A stretch of 64,000 nt of DNA. Source: Sulfurimonas sp. SAG-AH-194-I05. GTDB lineage: Bacteria > Campylobacterota > Campylobacteria > Campylobacterales > Sulfurimonadaceae. Every line of letters begins with the position of its first letter. Position 1 is the first letter of the stretch. Of this stretch, positions 44,934 through 55,665 are shown in pieces. The translations under genes and the position numbers were made by a program. A model generated the notes under the pieces. That model was not told where the DNA came from. It was given only the letters and a program-made list of their open reading frames with translations, and made no database searches. The stretch lies in assembly GCF_029215955.1 (NCBI RefSeq), contig NZ_JAEMVA010000007.1, positions 1 to 64,000 on the forward strand. The letters are read 5' to 3'.

Positions 44934-45926
44934 TTGAAAGAATGGTACGACGCAATACAAAAAGCACAAAGTGTAGAGTCTCTTGAAGAGATTCGCATAT
45001 CTGTATTTGGAAAAAAGGGTGTTTTAGCACAAGAATTTGCTAAAATGAAGACTGCTCCAAATGAGAATAAAGCACAAATTGCTAAAGATTTAAACACGCA
45101 TAAAAGTGCTCTTATGAATGAGTTTACAGCAAAGAAAATAACTTTGCAAACAATAGAACTTCAAATCGCTATGAAAGCTGAGGCCATAGATGTTTCACTT
45201 TTTAGTGCAAAGTCTCAGTCGGGTGCCTTACACCCTGTAATGGAAACGATGGATAAAATAGTTGAGTATTTTTCATCAATGAACTTTTCAGTAAAAACAG
45301 GAGGTATGGTTGAAGATGATTTTCATAACTTTGAAGCATTAAACCTTCCTAAATACCATCCTGCTAGAGATATGCAAGATACTTTTTATTTTAAAGATGA
45401 AATGTTACTTCGTACACATACCTCTCCTGTACAAATTAGAACAATGCTAAGTACAAAACCTCCTATTAGAATGATCGCACCAGGAGCAGTATTTCGTCGT
45501 GATTACGACTTAACACATACTCCTATGTTTCATCAGGTAGAGGGTTTGCTTGTTGATGAAAAAGGCAAGGTTTCTTTTGCTAATTTAAAGTTTATACTTG
45601 AAGACTTTTTAAAGTATATGTTTGGTGATATTGAAGTGCGATTTCGTCCATCATTCTTTCCATTTACTGAACCTTCTGCTGAAGTAGACATTTCATGTGT
45701 ATTTTGTGAAGGAAATGGTTGTCGTGTTTGTTCTAAGACTGGGTGGCTAGAAGTTCTTGGATGTGGTATAGTTGACCCAAATGTTTTTAATGCTGTAAAG
45801 TATGAAAATGTAAGTGGGTATGCATTTGGTTTAGGTGTTGAACGATTTGCAATGCTTATACACCAAATAGGTGATTTAAGATCACTTTTTGAGGGAGATA
45901 TTAAGTTGTTGGAGCAGTTTCAGTGA
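44934..45926 (+). CDS. pheS: phenylalanyl-tRNA synthetase alpha subunit
   Basis: PheS is the catalytic subunit that charges tRNA-Phe. From TTG 44934 it has 330 residues ([11 protein letters not shown]). The frame also opens at GTG 44925, but a GGGTGA site is spaced for the TTG. It has a coiled-coil N-domain, the class II motifs [32 protein letters not shown] and GLGVERFAM, and a [12 protein letters not shown] metal-like loop common in this phylum. pheT starts 4 bases inside its stop. Confidence 0.96.
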   Translation: MKEWYDAIQKAQSVESLEEIRISVFGKKGVLAQEFAKMKTAPNENKAQIAKDLNTHKSALMNEFTAKKITLQTIELQIAMKAEAIDVSLFSAKSQSGALHPVMETMDKIVEYFSSMNFSVKTGGMVEDDFHNFEALNLPKYHPARDMQDTFYFKDEMLLRTHTSPVQIRTMLSTKPPIRMIAPGAVFRRDYDLTHTPMFHQVEGLLVDEKGKVSFANLKFILEDFLKYMFGDIEVRFRPSFFPFTEPSAEVDISCVFCEGNGCRVCSKTGWLEVLGCGIVDPNVFNAVKYENVSGYAFGLGVERFAMLIHQIGDLRSLFEGDIKLLEQFQ

Positions 45927-48262
45927 TAGTAACAAGAAGTTGGTTAAGTGAATGGATAAATTTAGATGGAATTACAACAGAAGATCTTTGTAAAACTTTT
46001 AATTCGATAGGACTAGAAGTTGATTCACTGACAAGCTATACAATACCTAAAAAAATAATTTTTGGTACAGTACTTGAGTGTGAAAAACATCCTGATGCAG
46101 ATAAATTGAATGTTTGTAAGGTAGATATTGGTACAAGTATCCGTCAGATTGTATGTGGGGCTTCAAATATTAGAGCTGGTATTGATGTTGTAGTAGCTAC
46201 GATTGGTGCTGTAATGCCTAGTGGTCTTGCTATTAAGCCTGTAAAATTACGTGGTGTTGATTCTGAGGGTATGATTTGTTCTGCTAGTGAAATTGGATTT
46301 GTTGATTGCCAAAGTGGTATTTTAGAAGTTGACTCGAGTATGGGTACATACGAGTTAGGTCAAGAAGTTCGTGAAAACCCACTTTTTAATGATGATGTAA
46401 TAGAGATTGAACTTACTGCCAATAGAGGTGACTGTTTAAGTATACGTGGTGTTGCTCGAGACTTGAGTGCTGCATATGACAGACCTTTAAAAGAATATAC
46501 AGCAAATGAAAGTGATAATAGAAAAGGGATTGGAAGACTATTAAGTCTTTCACATGAGAAAGAATTAAATGTTGAGTTGAGCTATAAAGTGCTTGAGTTG
46601 AAAAATTTATCTTTACCGTTAGTTGTAAAATTACGTTTAGTACAAATTGATGAAACGAGAGAAACAGATATTGACTCCTTACTACTTTATACTACACATA
46701 GTAGTGGTGTTATTTTAAGAGCATACGACTATAAATTTTTTACTAACAATGATGATAATACCTCTTTGGCTAAAGTTGAATTATGTGAAGATGAAAATGC
46801 TTTTGCTTCTATAAAGGCAGAGGAGAAAGCTTCTGTTGTTGGAGTGATGCAAACTGATATTTCACGGGTAAAAGAAAAAGATGGAAGAGTATTGCTTGAG
46901 GCAAGTTATATTCCACCTGATGTTATCTCAAAACAAATGGCATTAAATAAAATACCATCGTGCCCTGTATTTTATAGAACTTCACGTGGTAGTGAGCCTG
47001 AACTTAGTAATGGTATCTCTTGTTTTTTAAATATACTTGAAAGTAGTTCAGACTCTTCATCTTTTAGCGGTAATATTAATTATGGTAATGTATATAAAAA
47101 TACTATTATTAGTTTAACAAAAGATGAAGTAGATGAAGTAATTGGTGCTGATATTAATCAAGTAGTCATTGGTAAAATTCTTAAAAATCTTGGATTTGAC
47201 ACTTCGAAGTCTACAACGGGTAATTTTGTGATTTCAGTACCTCGTTATAGACATGATATTTCTAACAAACAAGATATTATTGAAGAAATAGTACGCATGA
47301 TAGGGATTGACAATATTCCTTCACGTGCGTTTACATTTACAGAAGATAATAAACTCAAAGATGATTATTTTGAGTATAAAAAAAGAAGTATTTATAGACA
47401 TAAATGTGCAAATAGTGGCTTCTTTGAATCGATTCATTTTGTATTTGATGAAAAGAAAATATTAGAAAAATATGGTTTTGAAACGATTGATAGTGAAATG
47501 GAACTTTTAAATCCAATAGTGAATACTTTAGATACTTTAAGAACAACGCTTATGACAGGCTTACTAAAAGCTGCATCGCATAATGTAAAGTCTGGTTATT
47601 CACAAGTAAAATTATTTGAAATTGGCTCGATTTTTAATGCTTCGAGAGAAGAGTCTTTAAAACTAGCACTTTTATTTAGTGGGGATAAAGAAAAAGAAAA
47701 TCTTTTAAATGCTGGAAAGCCTTCTAAAATAGACTTTGGTACTTTTAGTCAAAAAATTTCTGATGTTATTGGAGATTTTGAATTAAAAGAAGGAAAAACA
47801 TCACATATGTTATCTCATATGTATCAATCTGCAAATATTATAGTAAATAATGAAGTTATAGGTGAGCTTTTTCGGGTACATCCTGAAGTTGAAAAAGCAT
47901 ATGCTTTAGAAGATACCTATATCTGTGAAATTGACTTTGAAAAAATAAAAATAGAACTAAAAACAGCGCAAAAAACATCTAAATACCAAGCATCGTATAG
48001 AGATTTAAGCGTGATTATGCCAAAAAATATGCAGTTTGAAAAAGTAAAAGATGTAATTACTGATCATTCCAGTGAAGAATTAATTCGTTTTTATCCAGTA
48101 GATAAATACAGTGATGAAAGTTTAGGTGATACTATGAGTTTATCTATTCGTTTTGTATTGCAGTCAATGGAAAAAACATTAGAAGAAGAGGATATTACTG
48201 CATCTATGGATAGAATTTTACAAGCACTTAAAAATGAATTAGGAATAGGGCTTCGTGAATAG
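45923..48262 (+). CDS. pheT: phenylalanyl-tRNA synthetase beta subunit
   Basis: PheT provides tRNA binding and editing. The 779-residue protein has the N-terminal tRNA-binding (EMAP-like) domain around [15 protein letters not shown] and the [10 protein letters not shown] segment. The B5 domain includes the Mg-binding [14 protein letters not shown] segment. A C-terminal FDX-ACB domain is also present ([20 protein letters not shown]). Its start overlaps pheS by 4 bases and its end overlaps aroA by 8, a tightly coupled trio. Confidence 0.97.
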   Translation: MIVTRSWLSEWINLDGITTEDLCKTFNSIGLEVDSLTSYTIPKKIIFGTVLECEKHPDADKLNVCKVDIGTSIRQIVCGASNIRAGIDVVVATIGAVMPSGLAIKPVKLRGVDSEGMICSASEIGFVDCQSGILEVDSSMGTYELGQEVRENPLFNDDVIEIELTANRGDCLSIRGVARDLSAAYDRPLKEYTANESDNRKGIGRLLSLSHEKELNVELSYKVLELKNLSLPLVVKLRLVQIDETRETDIDSLLLYTTHSSGVILRAYDYKFFTNNDDNTSLAKVELCEDENAFASIKAEEKASVVGVMQTDISRVKEKDGRVLLEASYIPPDVISKQMALNKIPSCPVFYRTSRGSEPELSNGISCFLNILESSSDSSSFSGNINYGNVYKNTIISLTKDEVDEVIGADINQVVIGKILKNLGFDTSKSTTGNFVISVPRYRHDISNKQDIIEEIVRMIGIDNIPSRAFTFTEDNKLKDDYFEYKKRSIYRHKCANSGFFESIHFVFDEKKILEKYGFETIDSEMELLNPIVNTLDTLRTTLMTGLLKAASHNVKSGYSQVKLFEIGSIFNASREESLKLALLFSGDKEKENLLNAGKPSKIDFGTFSQKISDVIGDFELKEGKTSHMLSHMYQSANIIVNNEVIGELFRVHPEVEKAYALEDTYICEIDFEKIKIELKTAQKTSKYQASYRDLSVIMPKNMQFEKVKDVITDHSSEELIRFYPVDKYSDESLGDTMSLSIRFVLQSMEKTLEEEDITASMDRILQALKNELGIGLRE

Positions 48263-49538
48263 TGTAAAGGTATCCCCCGCCAAAGATTTTTCTTTAACTA
48301 TTAATACTATAGCTCCAGATAAATCCATTTCACATAGATCAGCAATGTTTTCAATGCTTGCAGAGGGTACAAGTGAAATACGAAATTTTTTACGAGCTGA
48401 AGACACTTTAAATACCTTAGAAATTGTTAAAAACTTAGGTGCTACAGTTGAAGATGATGGAGAGGTAATTAAGATTACGTCTACGGGAATAAAAGAGAGT
48501 TTTGAAGTACTTGATTGTGGTAATTCAGGAACTGGTATGCGACTTTTTTGTGGCTTTTTAAGTTCTGCAAATGGTCATTTTATTTTAACTGGTGATAAGT
48601 ATCTTCGTTCTCGTCCAATGAAGAGAGTTACATCTCCGCTTCTTTCTATTGGTGCGAAGCTTGATGGAAGAGATGATGGCGATTTAGCGCCACTTAGTAT
48701 TCGTGGAGCATCACTTAAATCTTTTGATTATGAGAGTAAAATAGCTTCCGCACAAGTGAAAAGTGCAATGATATTGGCGGCCTTAAGAGCCGATGGAATT
48801 TGTACTTATACAGAACCAGAACTTTCTCGTGATCATACTGAGAGAATGTTAAAAGGAATGGGTGCAGATTTACAAGTTAAGGGTTTAAAGACAACGATTA
48901 TCCCTATGAAAAAACTTTTGGAACCGTTAATTATTACAGTTCCTGCTGATCCTTCTTCTGCTTTTTTCTTTGCTGTTGCTGCTGCGATTACACCTCATTC
49001 TCACATAGTTTTAAAAGGTGTAACATTTAATCCAACTCGAATAGAAGCCTTTAAAGCACTCGAGCGAATGGGTGCAAATATTTCTTATAATGAAACTGAT
49101 AATAAATATGAACCTATTGGTGATATTACAGTTACATATGCTCCACTTAAAGCAATTACAGTTGAATCAAATATATCTTGGTTAATTGATGAACTTCCAG
49201 CTCTTTCAATTGCTTTTGCATGTGCTGAGGGTATAAGTATTGTAAAAAATGCTAAAGAGCTTCGTGTCAAAGAGTCAGATAGAATAGCAACAGTTGTGAA
49301 TGGTTTGTCTGCATGTGGTATTGATACAACAGAATATGAAGATGGTTATACCGTTAAAGGTGGTATACTAAATAGTTCTTGTATAGATAGTGATGGTGAT
49401 CATCGAATTGCTATGAGTTTCATCATAGCAGGTCTTCGATGTGGAATGCAAGTGAGTGATTTGGATTGTATTAATACCTCTTTTCCAAACTTTTTTGATT
49501 TAATGAAAGAGATAACTACTCTTAATTTTAAGGTATAA
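48255..49538 (+). CDS. aroA: 3-phosphoshikimate 1-carboxyvinyltransferase (EPSP synthase)
   Basis: AroA joins PEP to shikimate-3-phosphate in aromatic amino acid synthesis. The 427-residue protein has [20 protein letters not shown] and [15 protein letters not shown], where the GNSGTxxR motif places it with EPSP synthases. The [13 protein letters not shown] and LRVKESDRI regions are also present. The GTG start at 48255 overlaps pheT by 8 bases. The Gly-Thr-Gly in GNSGTGMR may matter for glyphosate class; I do not assign it. Confidence 0.96.
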   Translation: MNSVKVSPAKDFSLTINTIAPDKSISHRSAMFSMLAEGTSEIRNFLRAEDTLNTLEIVKNLGATVEDDGEVIKITSTGIKESFEVLDCGNSGTGMRLFCGFLSSANGHFILTGDKYLRSRPMKRVTSPLLSIGAKLDGRDDGDLAPLSIRGASLKSFDYESKIASAQVKSAMILAALRADGICTYTEPELSRDHTERMLKGMGADLQVKGLKTTIIPMKKLLEPLIITVPADPSSAFFFAVAAAITPHSHIVLKGVTFNPTRIEAFKALERMGANISYNETDNKYEPIGDITVTYAPLKAITVESNISWLIDELPALSIAFACAEGISIVKNAKELRVKESDRIATVVNGLSACGIDTTEYEDGYTVKGGILNSSCIDSDGDHRIAMSFIIAGLRCGMQVSDLDCINTSFPNFFDLMKEITTLNFKV

Positions 49539-49567
49539 ATAGTATCTTTAATGAAAGGATATAAGTA

Positions 49568-50404
49568 ATGAAAATTGAATTAGCCGAAAACTATGGTTTT
49601 TGTTTTGGTGTGAAACGAGCAATAAAGATTGCTGAAGAAAATGAAAATGCTTCTACTTATGGTCCTCTTATACATAATTCAAAAGAGATAAATAGACTTT
49701 CAAAAGATTTTAAAGTAGGTTTAACCGAAAACTATAAAACATTTAAAGTAGGTGATACTGCTATTGTAAGAACGCATGGAATTGTTAAAGATGAATTAGC
49801 AGATTTGCATAAGGATGGTATAAATGTTATAGATGCAACATGTCCTTATGTAACCAAACCTCAAGAAATTACACAGGAAATGAGTGAAGCCGGATATGAT
49901 GTTATTATTTTTGGTGATGAAACACATCCTGAAATTAAAGGTGTGAAGTCTTATGCTACTAATGGTGCACGGGTCGTAACATCAGTTCATGAGTTAAAGT
50001 CGATGAAATTTAAAGACTCTATTGCTCTTATAGCTCAAACGACTCGTAAGGTTGAAGACTATATGGCTATTGCTAATTATTTAATTCCTCGTTATAAAGA
50101 AGTTCGCGTTTTTAATACAATTTGTAATGCTACTTTTGAAAATCAAGATGCTGTACGTAAAATTGCTCAAAAATCTGATGTTATGCTTATTATTGGTGGA
50201 AAAAATTCCTCCAATACAAAAGAACTGTTTAATATATCGAGTGATGACTGCAAAGATAGTTATCATATAGAAGATGAAAATGATATAGACTATAGTTGGT
50301 TTAATGAGAAAAAAGCATGTGGAATAAGTGCTGGTGCATCTACTCCTGATTGGATTATTCAAAATGTTATTCATTCAATTGAAAAAATACCTTATAAATT
50401 ATAA
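49568..50404 (+). CDS. ispH: 4-hydroxy-3-methylbut-2-enyl diphosphate reductase
   Basis: IspH, the last MEP-pathway enzyme, makes IPP and DMAPP with a [4Fe-4S] cluster. The 278-residue protein has the three cluster cysteines: C12 (YGFCFGVKRA), C92 (DATCPYVTKP) and about C186 (NTICNATFENQ). The catalytic glutamate region includes GDETHPEIKG. It supplies precursors for the polyprenyl synthase encoded 14 kb upstream. A good AAAGGA site precedes the ATG. It lies 29 bases after aroA. Confidence 0.97.
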   Translation: MKIELAENYGFCFGVKRAIKIAEENENASTYGPLIHNSKEINRLSKDFKVGLTENYKTFKVGDTAIVRTHGIVKDELADLHKDGINVIDATCPYVTKPQEITQEMSEAGYDVIIFGDETHPEIKGVKSYATNGARVVTSVHELKSMKFKDSIALIAQTTRKVEDYMAIANYLIPRYKEVRVFNTICNATFENQDAVRKIAQKSDVMLIIGGKNSSNTKELFNISSDDCKDSYHIEDENDIDYSWFNEKKACGISAGASTPDWIIQNVIHSIEKIPYKL

Positions 50405-50463
50405 AATTTTCTATTTCTTTCTCTTATTCTAAATATTTAATACAAATATAACCTATTGTTAGG

Positions 50464-50469
50464 TATAAT
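50464..50469 (+). promoter_or_regulatory. -10 box for rpsA
   Basis: A perfect TATAAT lies 32 bases before the rpsA start, with T-rich DNA upstream and a GAGGA site at 50491-50495. It fits an independent strong promoter for a ribosomal protein gene within the ispH-rpsA run. Confidence 0.55.
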
Positions 50470-50501
50470 CACGAAATTTTTATGTAACAAGAGGATAGGT
50501 A

Positions 50502-52157
50502 ATGGCGTTCGATAACGAATCATTTGAAGAAGAAGAAAATTTTGCAGAGATGTTTGCAGCAAGCGAGAAGAAACAAGAAACAAGCCGTATAGTTGAAGGT
50601 GAGATTGTTGAGATTCAAGAAGATGAAAACAGAGCATTAGTTGGTGTTGGCGATAAGCTTGAGGGTATTGTTAGTTTAGATGAGATTACTGTAGATGGTG
50701 AGCTTATTTTTAAAACTGGTGATAAAATTAATGTAATGGTAATGGGATACTATAATGAGCGTCCTAAAATATCTTATAAAAAAGTTTTAGAACAACAAAA
50801 AACTCTTGATTTTATTAATGCAAATAAAGATGACTTTGAAGAATTAGTGATTGAAGGTATTATTACTAAGAAGAACCGTGGTGGTTATGTAGTTGAAGCA
50901 GATACTGTTTCTTTCTTTATGCCACGTTCATTAGCAGCTTTTAAAGATACTGATGATGTTGTTGGTCGTAAAATCAAAGCACAAGTTGTTAAGATTGATG
51001 AAGCTGAAAGTTCAATTATTGTTTCTCGTAGAAAACTTTTCAACGAAGAAAGAAAAAGAAAGAAAGAAATTATTGATCAACTTATGGCAGAAGATGTTAT
51101 TGTTGAAGGTTCAATCAAAAAAATCACTTCTTACGGAATGTTCGTAGATGTTGGTGGCGTTGATGGTCTTGTTCACTATAATGAAATTTCTTATAAGGGT
51201 CCAGTAAACCCATCAAAACTTTATAAAGAAGGCGATATCGTAACTGTTAAAGCTATTTCTTATGACAAAGATAAAAGACATCTTTCTCTTTCTATTAAAG
51301 CTGTGCAACCAGACCCTTGGGCTGAAGTTGAATCAGAATTAGATGAAGGTGATACTATTACAGTAACTGTTTCAAATATTGAAGCATACGGTGTATTTGT
51401 TGATCTTGGAAATGATATTGAAGGTTTCTTACATATTTCTGAAATCTCTTGGAGCAAAAACGTTAAAAATCCTAATGATTACTTAACTGTTGGCGAAGAA
51501 ATTGATGTTGAAGTTATTGAAATTAACTCTAAAACACATAAATTAAGAGTTTCTCTTAAAAGATTACTTCCAAAACCATTTGATGAATTCTTAAAAAACT
51601 ACAATGAAGGTGATATTGTAACTGGTATAGTTACTTCACTTACTGACTTTGGCGCTTTTGTGAGAATCGCTGGTGTTGAAGGTCTTTTACATAATCAAGA
51701 TATCTCTTGGGATAAAAATACAAAATGTAAAGATGTTTTAAAATCAGGGGAAGAAGTTGAAGTTAAAATAGCTAAAATTAATTCAGAAGATCAAAAAATA
51801 TCTTTAAATAGAAAAACTCTTTTAGAGTCTCCTATTGATAAATTTGCGACTACACATGATAATAATTCTATTGTTACGGGAACTATTCGTGATATCAAAG
51901 ACTTTGGTGTATTTGTATCTTTAGAAGATGGTGTTGATGCACTTATCCGTGATGAAGATTTAACTCCACTTGTAAAAGAAGAGCTTGAAGCTGGTCAAGA
52001 AATTGAAGCTGCTATTGCTGTTATTGATACAAAAAGAGATCGTATACGTTTATCTGTTAAAAAGTTAGACTACATTAAAAATCAAGCATTATTAGCTGAG
52101 ATTAATGACGATACATCACATTCTTTGGGTGATTTAATTAAAGATCAAATGAAGTAG
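50502..52157 (+). CDS. rpsA: 30S ribosomal protein S1
   Basis: S1 binds mRNA at the ribosome. The 551-residue protein carries six S1 (OB-fold) repeats; KGPVNPSKLYKEGD, FGAFVRIAGVEGLLHNQD and FGVFVSLEDGVDALIRDED mark three of them. The N-terminus is acidic. It matches campylobacterial S1 in length. A shadow frame is open on the opposite strand but is not a gene. The next gene begins 6 bases after the stop. Confidence 0.97.
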   Translation: MAFDNESFEEEENFAEMFAASEKKQETSRIVEGEIVEIQEDENRALVGVGDKLEGIVSLDEITVDGELIFKTGDKINVMVMGYYNERPKISYKKVLEQQKTLDFINANKDDFEELVIEGIITKKNRGGYVVEADTVSFFMPRSLAAFKDTDDVVGRKIKAQVVKIDEAESSIIVSRRKLFNEERKRKKEIIDQLMAEDVIVEGSIKKITSYGMFVDVGGVDGLVHYNEISYKGPVNPSKLYKEGDIVTVKAISYDKDKRHLSLSIKAVQPDPWAEVESELDEGDTITVTVSNIEAYGVFVDLGNDIEGFLHISEISWSKNVKNPNDYLTVGEEIDVEVIEINSKTHKLRVSLKRLLPKPFDEFLKNYNEGDIVTGIVTSLTDFGAFVRIAGVEGLLHNQDISWDKNTKCKDVLKSGEEVEVKIAKINSEDQKISLNRKTLLESPIDKFATTHDNNSIVTGTIRDIKDFGVFVSLEDGVDALIRDEDLTPLVKEELEAGQEIEAAIAVIDTKRDRIRLSVKKLDYIKNQALLAEINDDTSHSLGDLIKDQMK

Positions 52158-52163
52158 TAAGTA

Positions 52164-52646
52164 TTGCAAAAGATATTAAATTGGTTTACTCCTATTATTG
52201 GAATAGGAGTAGCTATATTTATTGTCTTATTTCTTATCTCAATAAATGCAGAAGATGAATTTATTGAGGTTGAACCTTTAGTATATGAAAGTTCATTGGT
52301 TCAAGAAAAACCTAAACAAGTTTGGCTAAACCATTTTTCAAAATCACAAAGACTAGGATATTTTTATCCTGTAAATGAAGTTTATGTAAAAGTTGACTTA
52401 GATGAAAGAATAACTAAAGCTATTACGTATAAGCTATCTGCACCCCTTTTAGATCCTTATCAATTATTTTGTCTAAAAGAAGAGTTAAAGCAGCATAAAT
52501 TAAAATACTTTCTTGAAAAAGATGCGTACGGAGTAGAATTACTTATTTTTTCTAAAAATATTGCAAAACTCAATTCTTTAGTAAAAGTACTTAAAAATTA
52601 TCAAATATCAGCGACAGTTACGTCGTACAAAGAGGAATACAAATAA
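52164..52646 (+). CDS. uncharacterised single-pass membrane protein
   Basis: This 160-residue protein starts at TTG 52164 (no ATG fits). It has one N-terminal helix (FTPIIGIGVAIFIVLFLISI) and a soluble C-domain with a KLSAPLLDPYQLFCLKEELKQHKLKYF region and alternating strands, like a small periplasmic sensor or SPOR-like fold. I do not recognise it with confidence. It sits between rpsA and serA with a 6-base gap and a 1-base overlap, so it is probably coupled to serA. Confidence 0.6.
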   Translation: MQKILNWFTPIIGIGVAIFIVLFLISINAEDEFIEVEPLVYESSLVQEKPKQVWLNHFSKSQRLGYFYPVNEVYVKVDLDERITKAITYKLSAPLLDPYQLFCLKEELKQHKLKYFLEKDAYGVELLIFSKNIAKLNSLVKVLKNYQISATVTSYKEEYK

Positions 52647-54241
52647 TGAGCCAAAAACAATACACAGTAGTAGTTTGCGATCATATCCATGAAGCTGGAT
52701 TAAAAATGTTAGAAGCTGATGAAAATATAAATTTTATCATGGCAGCAGATGTAGATAAAAAAGAGTTAGTTGAAAAAATTATTCCAACTGCTGATGTAGC
52801 CATTACAAGAAGCTCTACAGACGTAGATGCAAACTTTATTAAATATGCAAAAAATATGAAAGCTATTGTTCGTGCTGGAGTTGGTGTTGACAATGTAGAT
52901 ATTGCTGGCTGTTCTAAAGAGGGTATTATTGTTATGAATGTACCAACAGCAAATACAATAGCTGCAGTAGAGCTTACAATGGCACATATGCTTTCTTGTA
53001 TGAGAATGTTTCCTTATTCACATGATCACCTTAAAAACCAAAGAATTTGGAAGCGTGAAAAATGGTATGGGCATGAAATGAAAGGGAAAAAACTTGGTGT
53101 TATTGGTTTTGGTAATATCGGTTCTCGTGTTGCAAAACGTGCAGCAGCTTTTGAGATGGATATTATTGCTTATGATCCATATATTCATCCAAGCAAGGTT
53201 ACAGACTTAAATATGACATATACAAAAGAATTTAAAGATATTTTATCTTGTGATATTATTACTATTCATACGCCTAAAAATCAAGAGACTATTGGTATTA
53301 TAGATGAGAAAGAATTTGCTCAAATGAAAGATGGTGTTGTTGTAATTAACTGTGCCCGTGGCGGTCTTTATAATGAAGAAGCACTTTTTAATAATCTTAA
53401 ATCAGGAAAAATTCGTTTTGCAGGTATTGATGTATTTAATAAAGAGCCAGCAACGGATCACCCATTACTTGACCTTGATAATATTGTAGTATCACCTCAC
53501 TTGGGTGCAAATACATATGAATCTCAATTTAACATTGGTACACAGGCTGCTGAAAATGCGATAGAAGCTGCAAAGGGTATAGCATACCTCCATGCAATGA
53601 ATTTACCAATTGATGAATCTAAAATACCTATTTTTGTAAAACCATTCTTAGAAATGGGTCAAAAAATAGGTTTCTTAGAATCTCAAATTAATAAATCACA
53701 AATTATTGCTATTAAAGTATCTGGTCATGGTGAGATTTCAGAATATGTTGATTCTTTAGCAACTTTTGTAGCAGTTGGTGCTATGAGTGAGAACAGTGGA
53801 GATACGATTAACTATGTAAATGCTGATTTTGTGGCAAAAGAAAAGGGTATTAAAATTGAATCAGAGGCACTTGGTGAATCTTCAGTATTTAAAAATTTAA
53901 TTACTATTAAACTTACTACTGCTGAAGGTAGTACAAGTATTTCGGCTACTATTTTTGATGATGGAGTGAAACGTATAGTTGCAATTGATGGTTTTGATAT
54001 TGAAGTAGCATTGAAAGGCGATATGATTTTATTTAAGAATAATGATGTCCCAGGTGTAATTGGAAATATCGGTTCTACTTTGGCAAATCACAGTGTAAAT
54101 ATATCTGATTTCTCATTAGCAAGAAATACTAAGGCACAAGCATTAGCTGTTATTTTAGTGGATGGTATTGTAAAAGAGAGTGCCTTAAGCGACTTGAAAA
54201 AATTAGAAGCATGTATTAGCGTTAATTACGCTAGATTATAA
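52646..54241 (+). CDS. serA: D-3-phosphoglycerate dehydrogenase
   Basis: SerA oxidises 3-phosphoglycerate to 3-phosphohydroxypyruvate, the first step of serine synthesis. The 531-residue long form has VGVDNVDI, an NAD-binding LGVIGFGNIGSRVAKRA, catalytic VVINCARGGLYNEEAL and the SPHLGANT His region. An intervening ASB domain and a C-terminal ACT domain follow (VPGVIGNIGSTLANHSVNISDFSLAR), which allow allosteric serine control. Its start is the last base of the preceding gene. Confidence 0.97.
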   Translation: MSQKQYTVVVCDHIHEAGLKMLEADENINFIMAADVDKKELVEKIIPTADVAITRSSTDVDANFIKYAKNMKAIVRAGVGVDNVDIAGCSKEGIIVMNVPTANTIAAVELTMAHMLSCMRMFPYSHDHLKNQRIWKREKWYGHEMKGKKLGVIGFGNIGSRVAKRAAAFEMDIIAYDPYIHPSKVTDLNMTYTKEFKDILSCDIITIHTPKNQETIGIIDEKEFAQMKDGVVVINCARGGLYNEEALFNNLKSGKIRFAGIDVFNKEPATDHPLLDLDNIVVSPHLGANTYESQFNIGTQAAENAIEAAKGIAYLHAMNLPIDESKIPIFVKPFLEMGQKIGFLESQINKSQIIAIKVSGHGEISEYVDSLATFVAVGAMSENSGDTINYVNADFVAKEKGIKIESEALGESSVFKNLITIKLTTAEGSTSISATIFDDGVKRIVAIDGFDIEVALKGDMILFKNNDVPGVIGNIGSTLANHSVNISDFSLARNTKAQALAVILVDGIVKESALSDLKKLEACISVNYARL

Positions 54242-54261
54242 ATAAAATATAAGCGAAAAGC

Positions 54262-54846
54262 ATGTTTATGAGACTTTTTTTATTCTTATTTTTAGAATTA
54301 ACTTTATTTGGAAAAGATGTTAGTATTTTTGATCTTTCACTGCATGGAAAGTTTTGTGGTAAAAATACACCTTACTTTTTAAAACAGTCCAAAACGAATG
54401 AAGCAGATTTTTTAAAAAATATAGAACCTATTGATATTATTGACGCAGCATGTAAAGAACATGATATCTGTTATGTTACTAATGGAGACTTTAATGAAGA
54501 ATGTGACAAAGAACTTGTTAGAAAAGCACGTAAAATAGAAATAGAACTCGAAGAAAAAAGTTGTAAAATGTTAACCGGTGCCATTATTGTATTTTTTGAA
54601 ACAAAGAATAATAACTTTATAAAGGTATTTGAATCAGATTATGCTATTGAAAAGAAAGTATTTGAAGTTTCTCGAATATCAGCAAAAAATATATTTGATA
54701 TGGCTTCGTATTCAAGTGACTTAGCACTTAATTATCTTTATAATAAACCTGTAGATTATTTTTTTGATTATAAAAATAATAAAGAGCGTTTTAAAGAAAT
54801 TTTACAAGTTTTTCCAGCAAGATCTTATAAGTGTAAGACAAAGTAG
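54262..54846 (+). CDS. secreted phospholipase A2-like protein
   Basis: This 194-residue protein has a hydrophobic leader (MFMRLFLFLFLELTLFGKD). The PLA2-type hallmark AACKEHDICY (C64, H67, D68, C70) follows a Ca-loop-like HGKFCGKNT (C32) and is followed by C81. H67-D68 correspond to the catalytic His and calcium-binding Asp of secreted PLA2. The cysteine pattern suggests disulfides and a periplasmic or outer-membrane location. The remaining C-terminal ~100 residues are unlike known PLA2. The glycine-rich XCGXGG loop is only partly kept, so activity is uncertain. Confidence 0.7.
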   Translation: MFMRLFLFLFLELTLFGKDVSIFDLSLHGKFCGKNTPYFLKQSKTNEADFLKNIEPIDIIDAACKEHDICYVTNGDFNEECDKELVRKARKIEIELEEKSCKMLTGAIIVFFETKNNNFIKVFESDYAIEKKVFEVSRISAKNIFDMASYSSDLALNYLYNKPVDYFFDYKNNKERFKEILQVFPARSYKCKTK

Positions 54847-54892
54847 TATATTTGAAAAATAATTTTTCTGAAAATAAAGGGAGAAAAGTTTT

Positions 54893-55597
54893 ATGGCTAA
54901 AGTGGTAATATTCTCAGGCGCTGGACTAAGTGCTGAGTCAGGTTTAAAAACCTTTAGAGATAGTGGTGGACTTTGGGAAGAGTATGATGTTAATGTTGTT
55001 TGCAACCATGACTCACTAGAAAAAAATGAAGCGTTGACATTAGAATTTTATGATAAACGTAGACGTGAGTTAGAATTTAAAGCGCCTAATTTTGTTCATC
55101 GTAAAATATTTGAAATAAAAGAAGAACATGGTTCATCTGTGGCTATTATAACTCAAAATGTAGATAACCTTTTTGAAAAAGCTGGTATTGATAATGAAGA
55201 TGTAATCCATTTACACGGATTTATGCCAGAAGTACGTTGTCGCTCATGTGAAGGTGTTTTCGATATAGCTTATAAAAAAATTGAAGAGTTTAAAGGTGGA
55301 ATATGCCCGAATTGTTCTTCTAAACTACGTCCAAATATTGTTTTCTTTGGAGAGTCTGCACCAATGTATGAAAAACTCTCACAAGAGCTTAGCGATTGTG
55401 AATTTTTAGTAGTTATAGGTACAAGTGGTGAAGTTATTTCGGTTAATGGTATGGCGAAAGCTGCCAAGTATTCTATTTTAAATAATTTAGAAGAGAGTGA
55501 ATCAATCGATGATACTTTATTTTCTAAAGTTCTTTACAGAAAAGCGACAGCTGCTATTGATGAAATAGCTGAAAAAATAGATGAGTATTTAAAATAG
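54893..55597 (+). CDS. NAD-dependent protein deacylase (Sir2 family)
   Basis: This 234-residue sirtuin has GAGLSAESGLKTFRD (9-23), the TQNVDNL segment, catalytic His108 (HLHG) and a zinc tetrad C116, C119, C138, C141. A Tyr53-x-x-Arg56 pair (FYDKRRREL) is the desuccinylase and demalonylase determinant of CobB/SIRT5 class III enzymes, so acyl groups besides acetyl are expected. A GGGAGAAAAG site precedes the ATG. Confidence 0.92.
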   Translation: MAKVVIFSGAGLSAESGLKTFRDSGGLWEEYDVNVVCNHDSLEKNEALTLEFYDKRRRELEFKAPNFVHRKIFEIKEEHGSSVAIITQNVDNLFEKAGIDNEDVIHLHGFMPEVRCRSCEGVFDIAYKKIEEFKGGICPNCSSKLRPNIVFFGESAPMYEKLSQELSDCEFLVVIGTSGEVISVNGMAKAAKYSILNNLEESESIDDTLFSKVLYRKATAAIDEIAEKIDEYLK

Positions 55598-55665
55598 TAA
55601 CTTTGTATTAAGAAAATAATACTAGAATTTCACCTATATTTAGAGTTAGAGAAGGTTATATAGTA

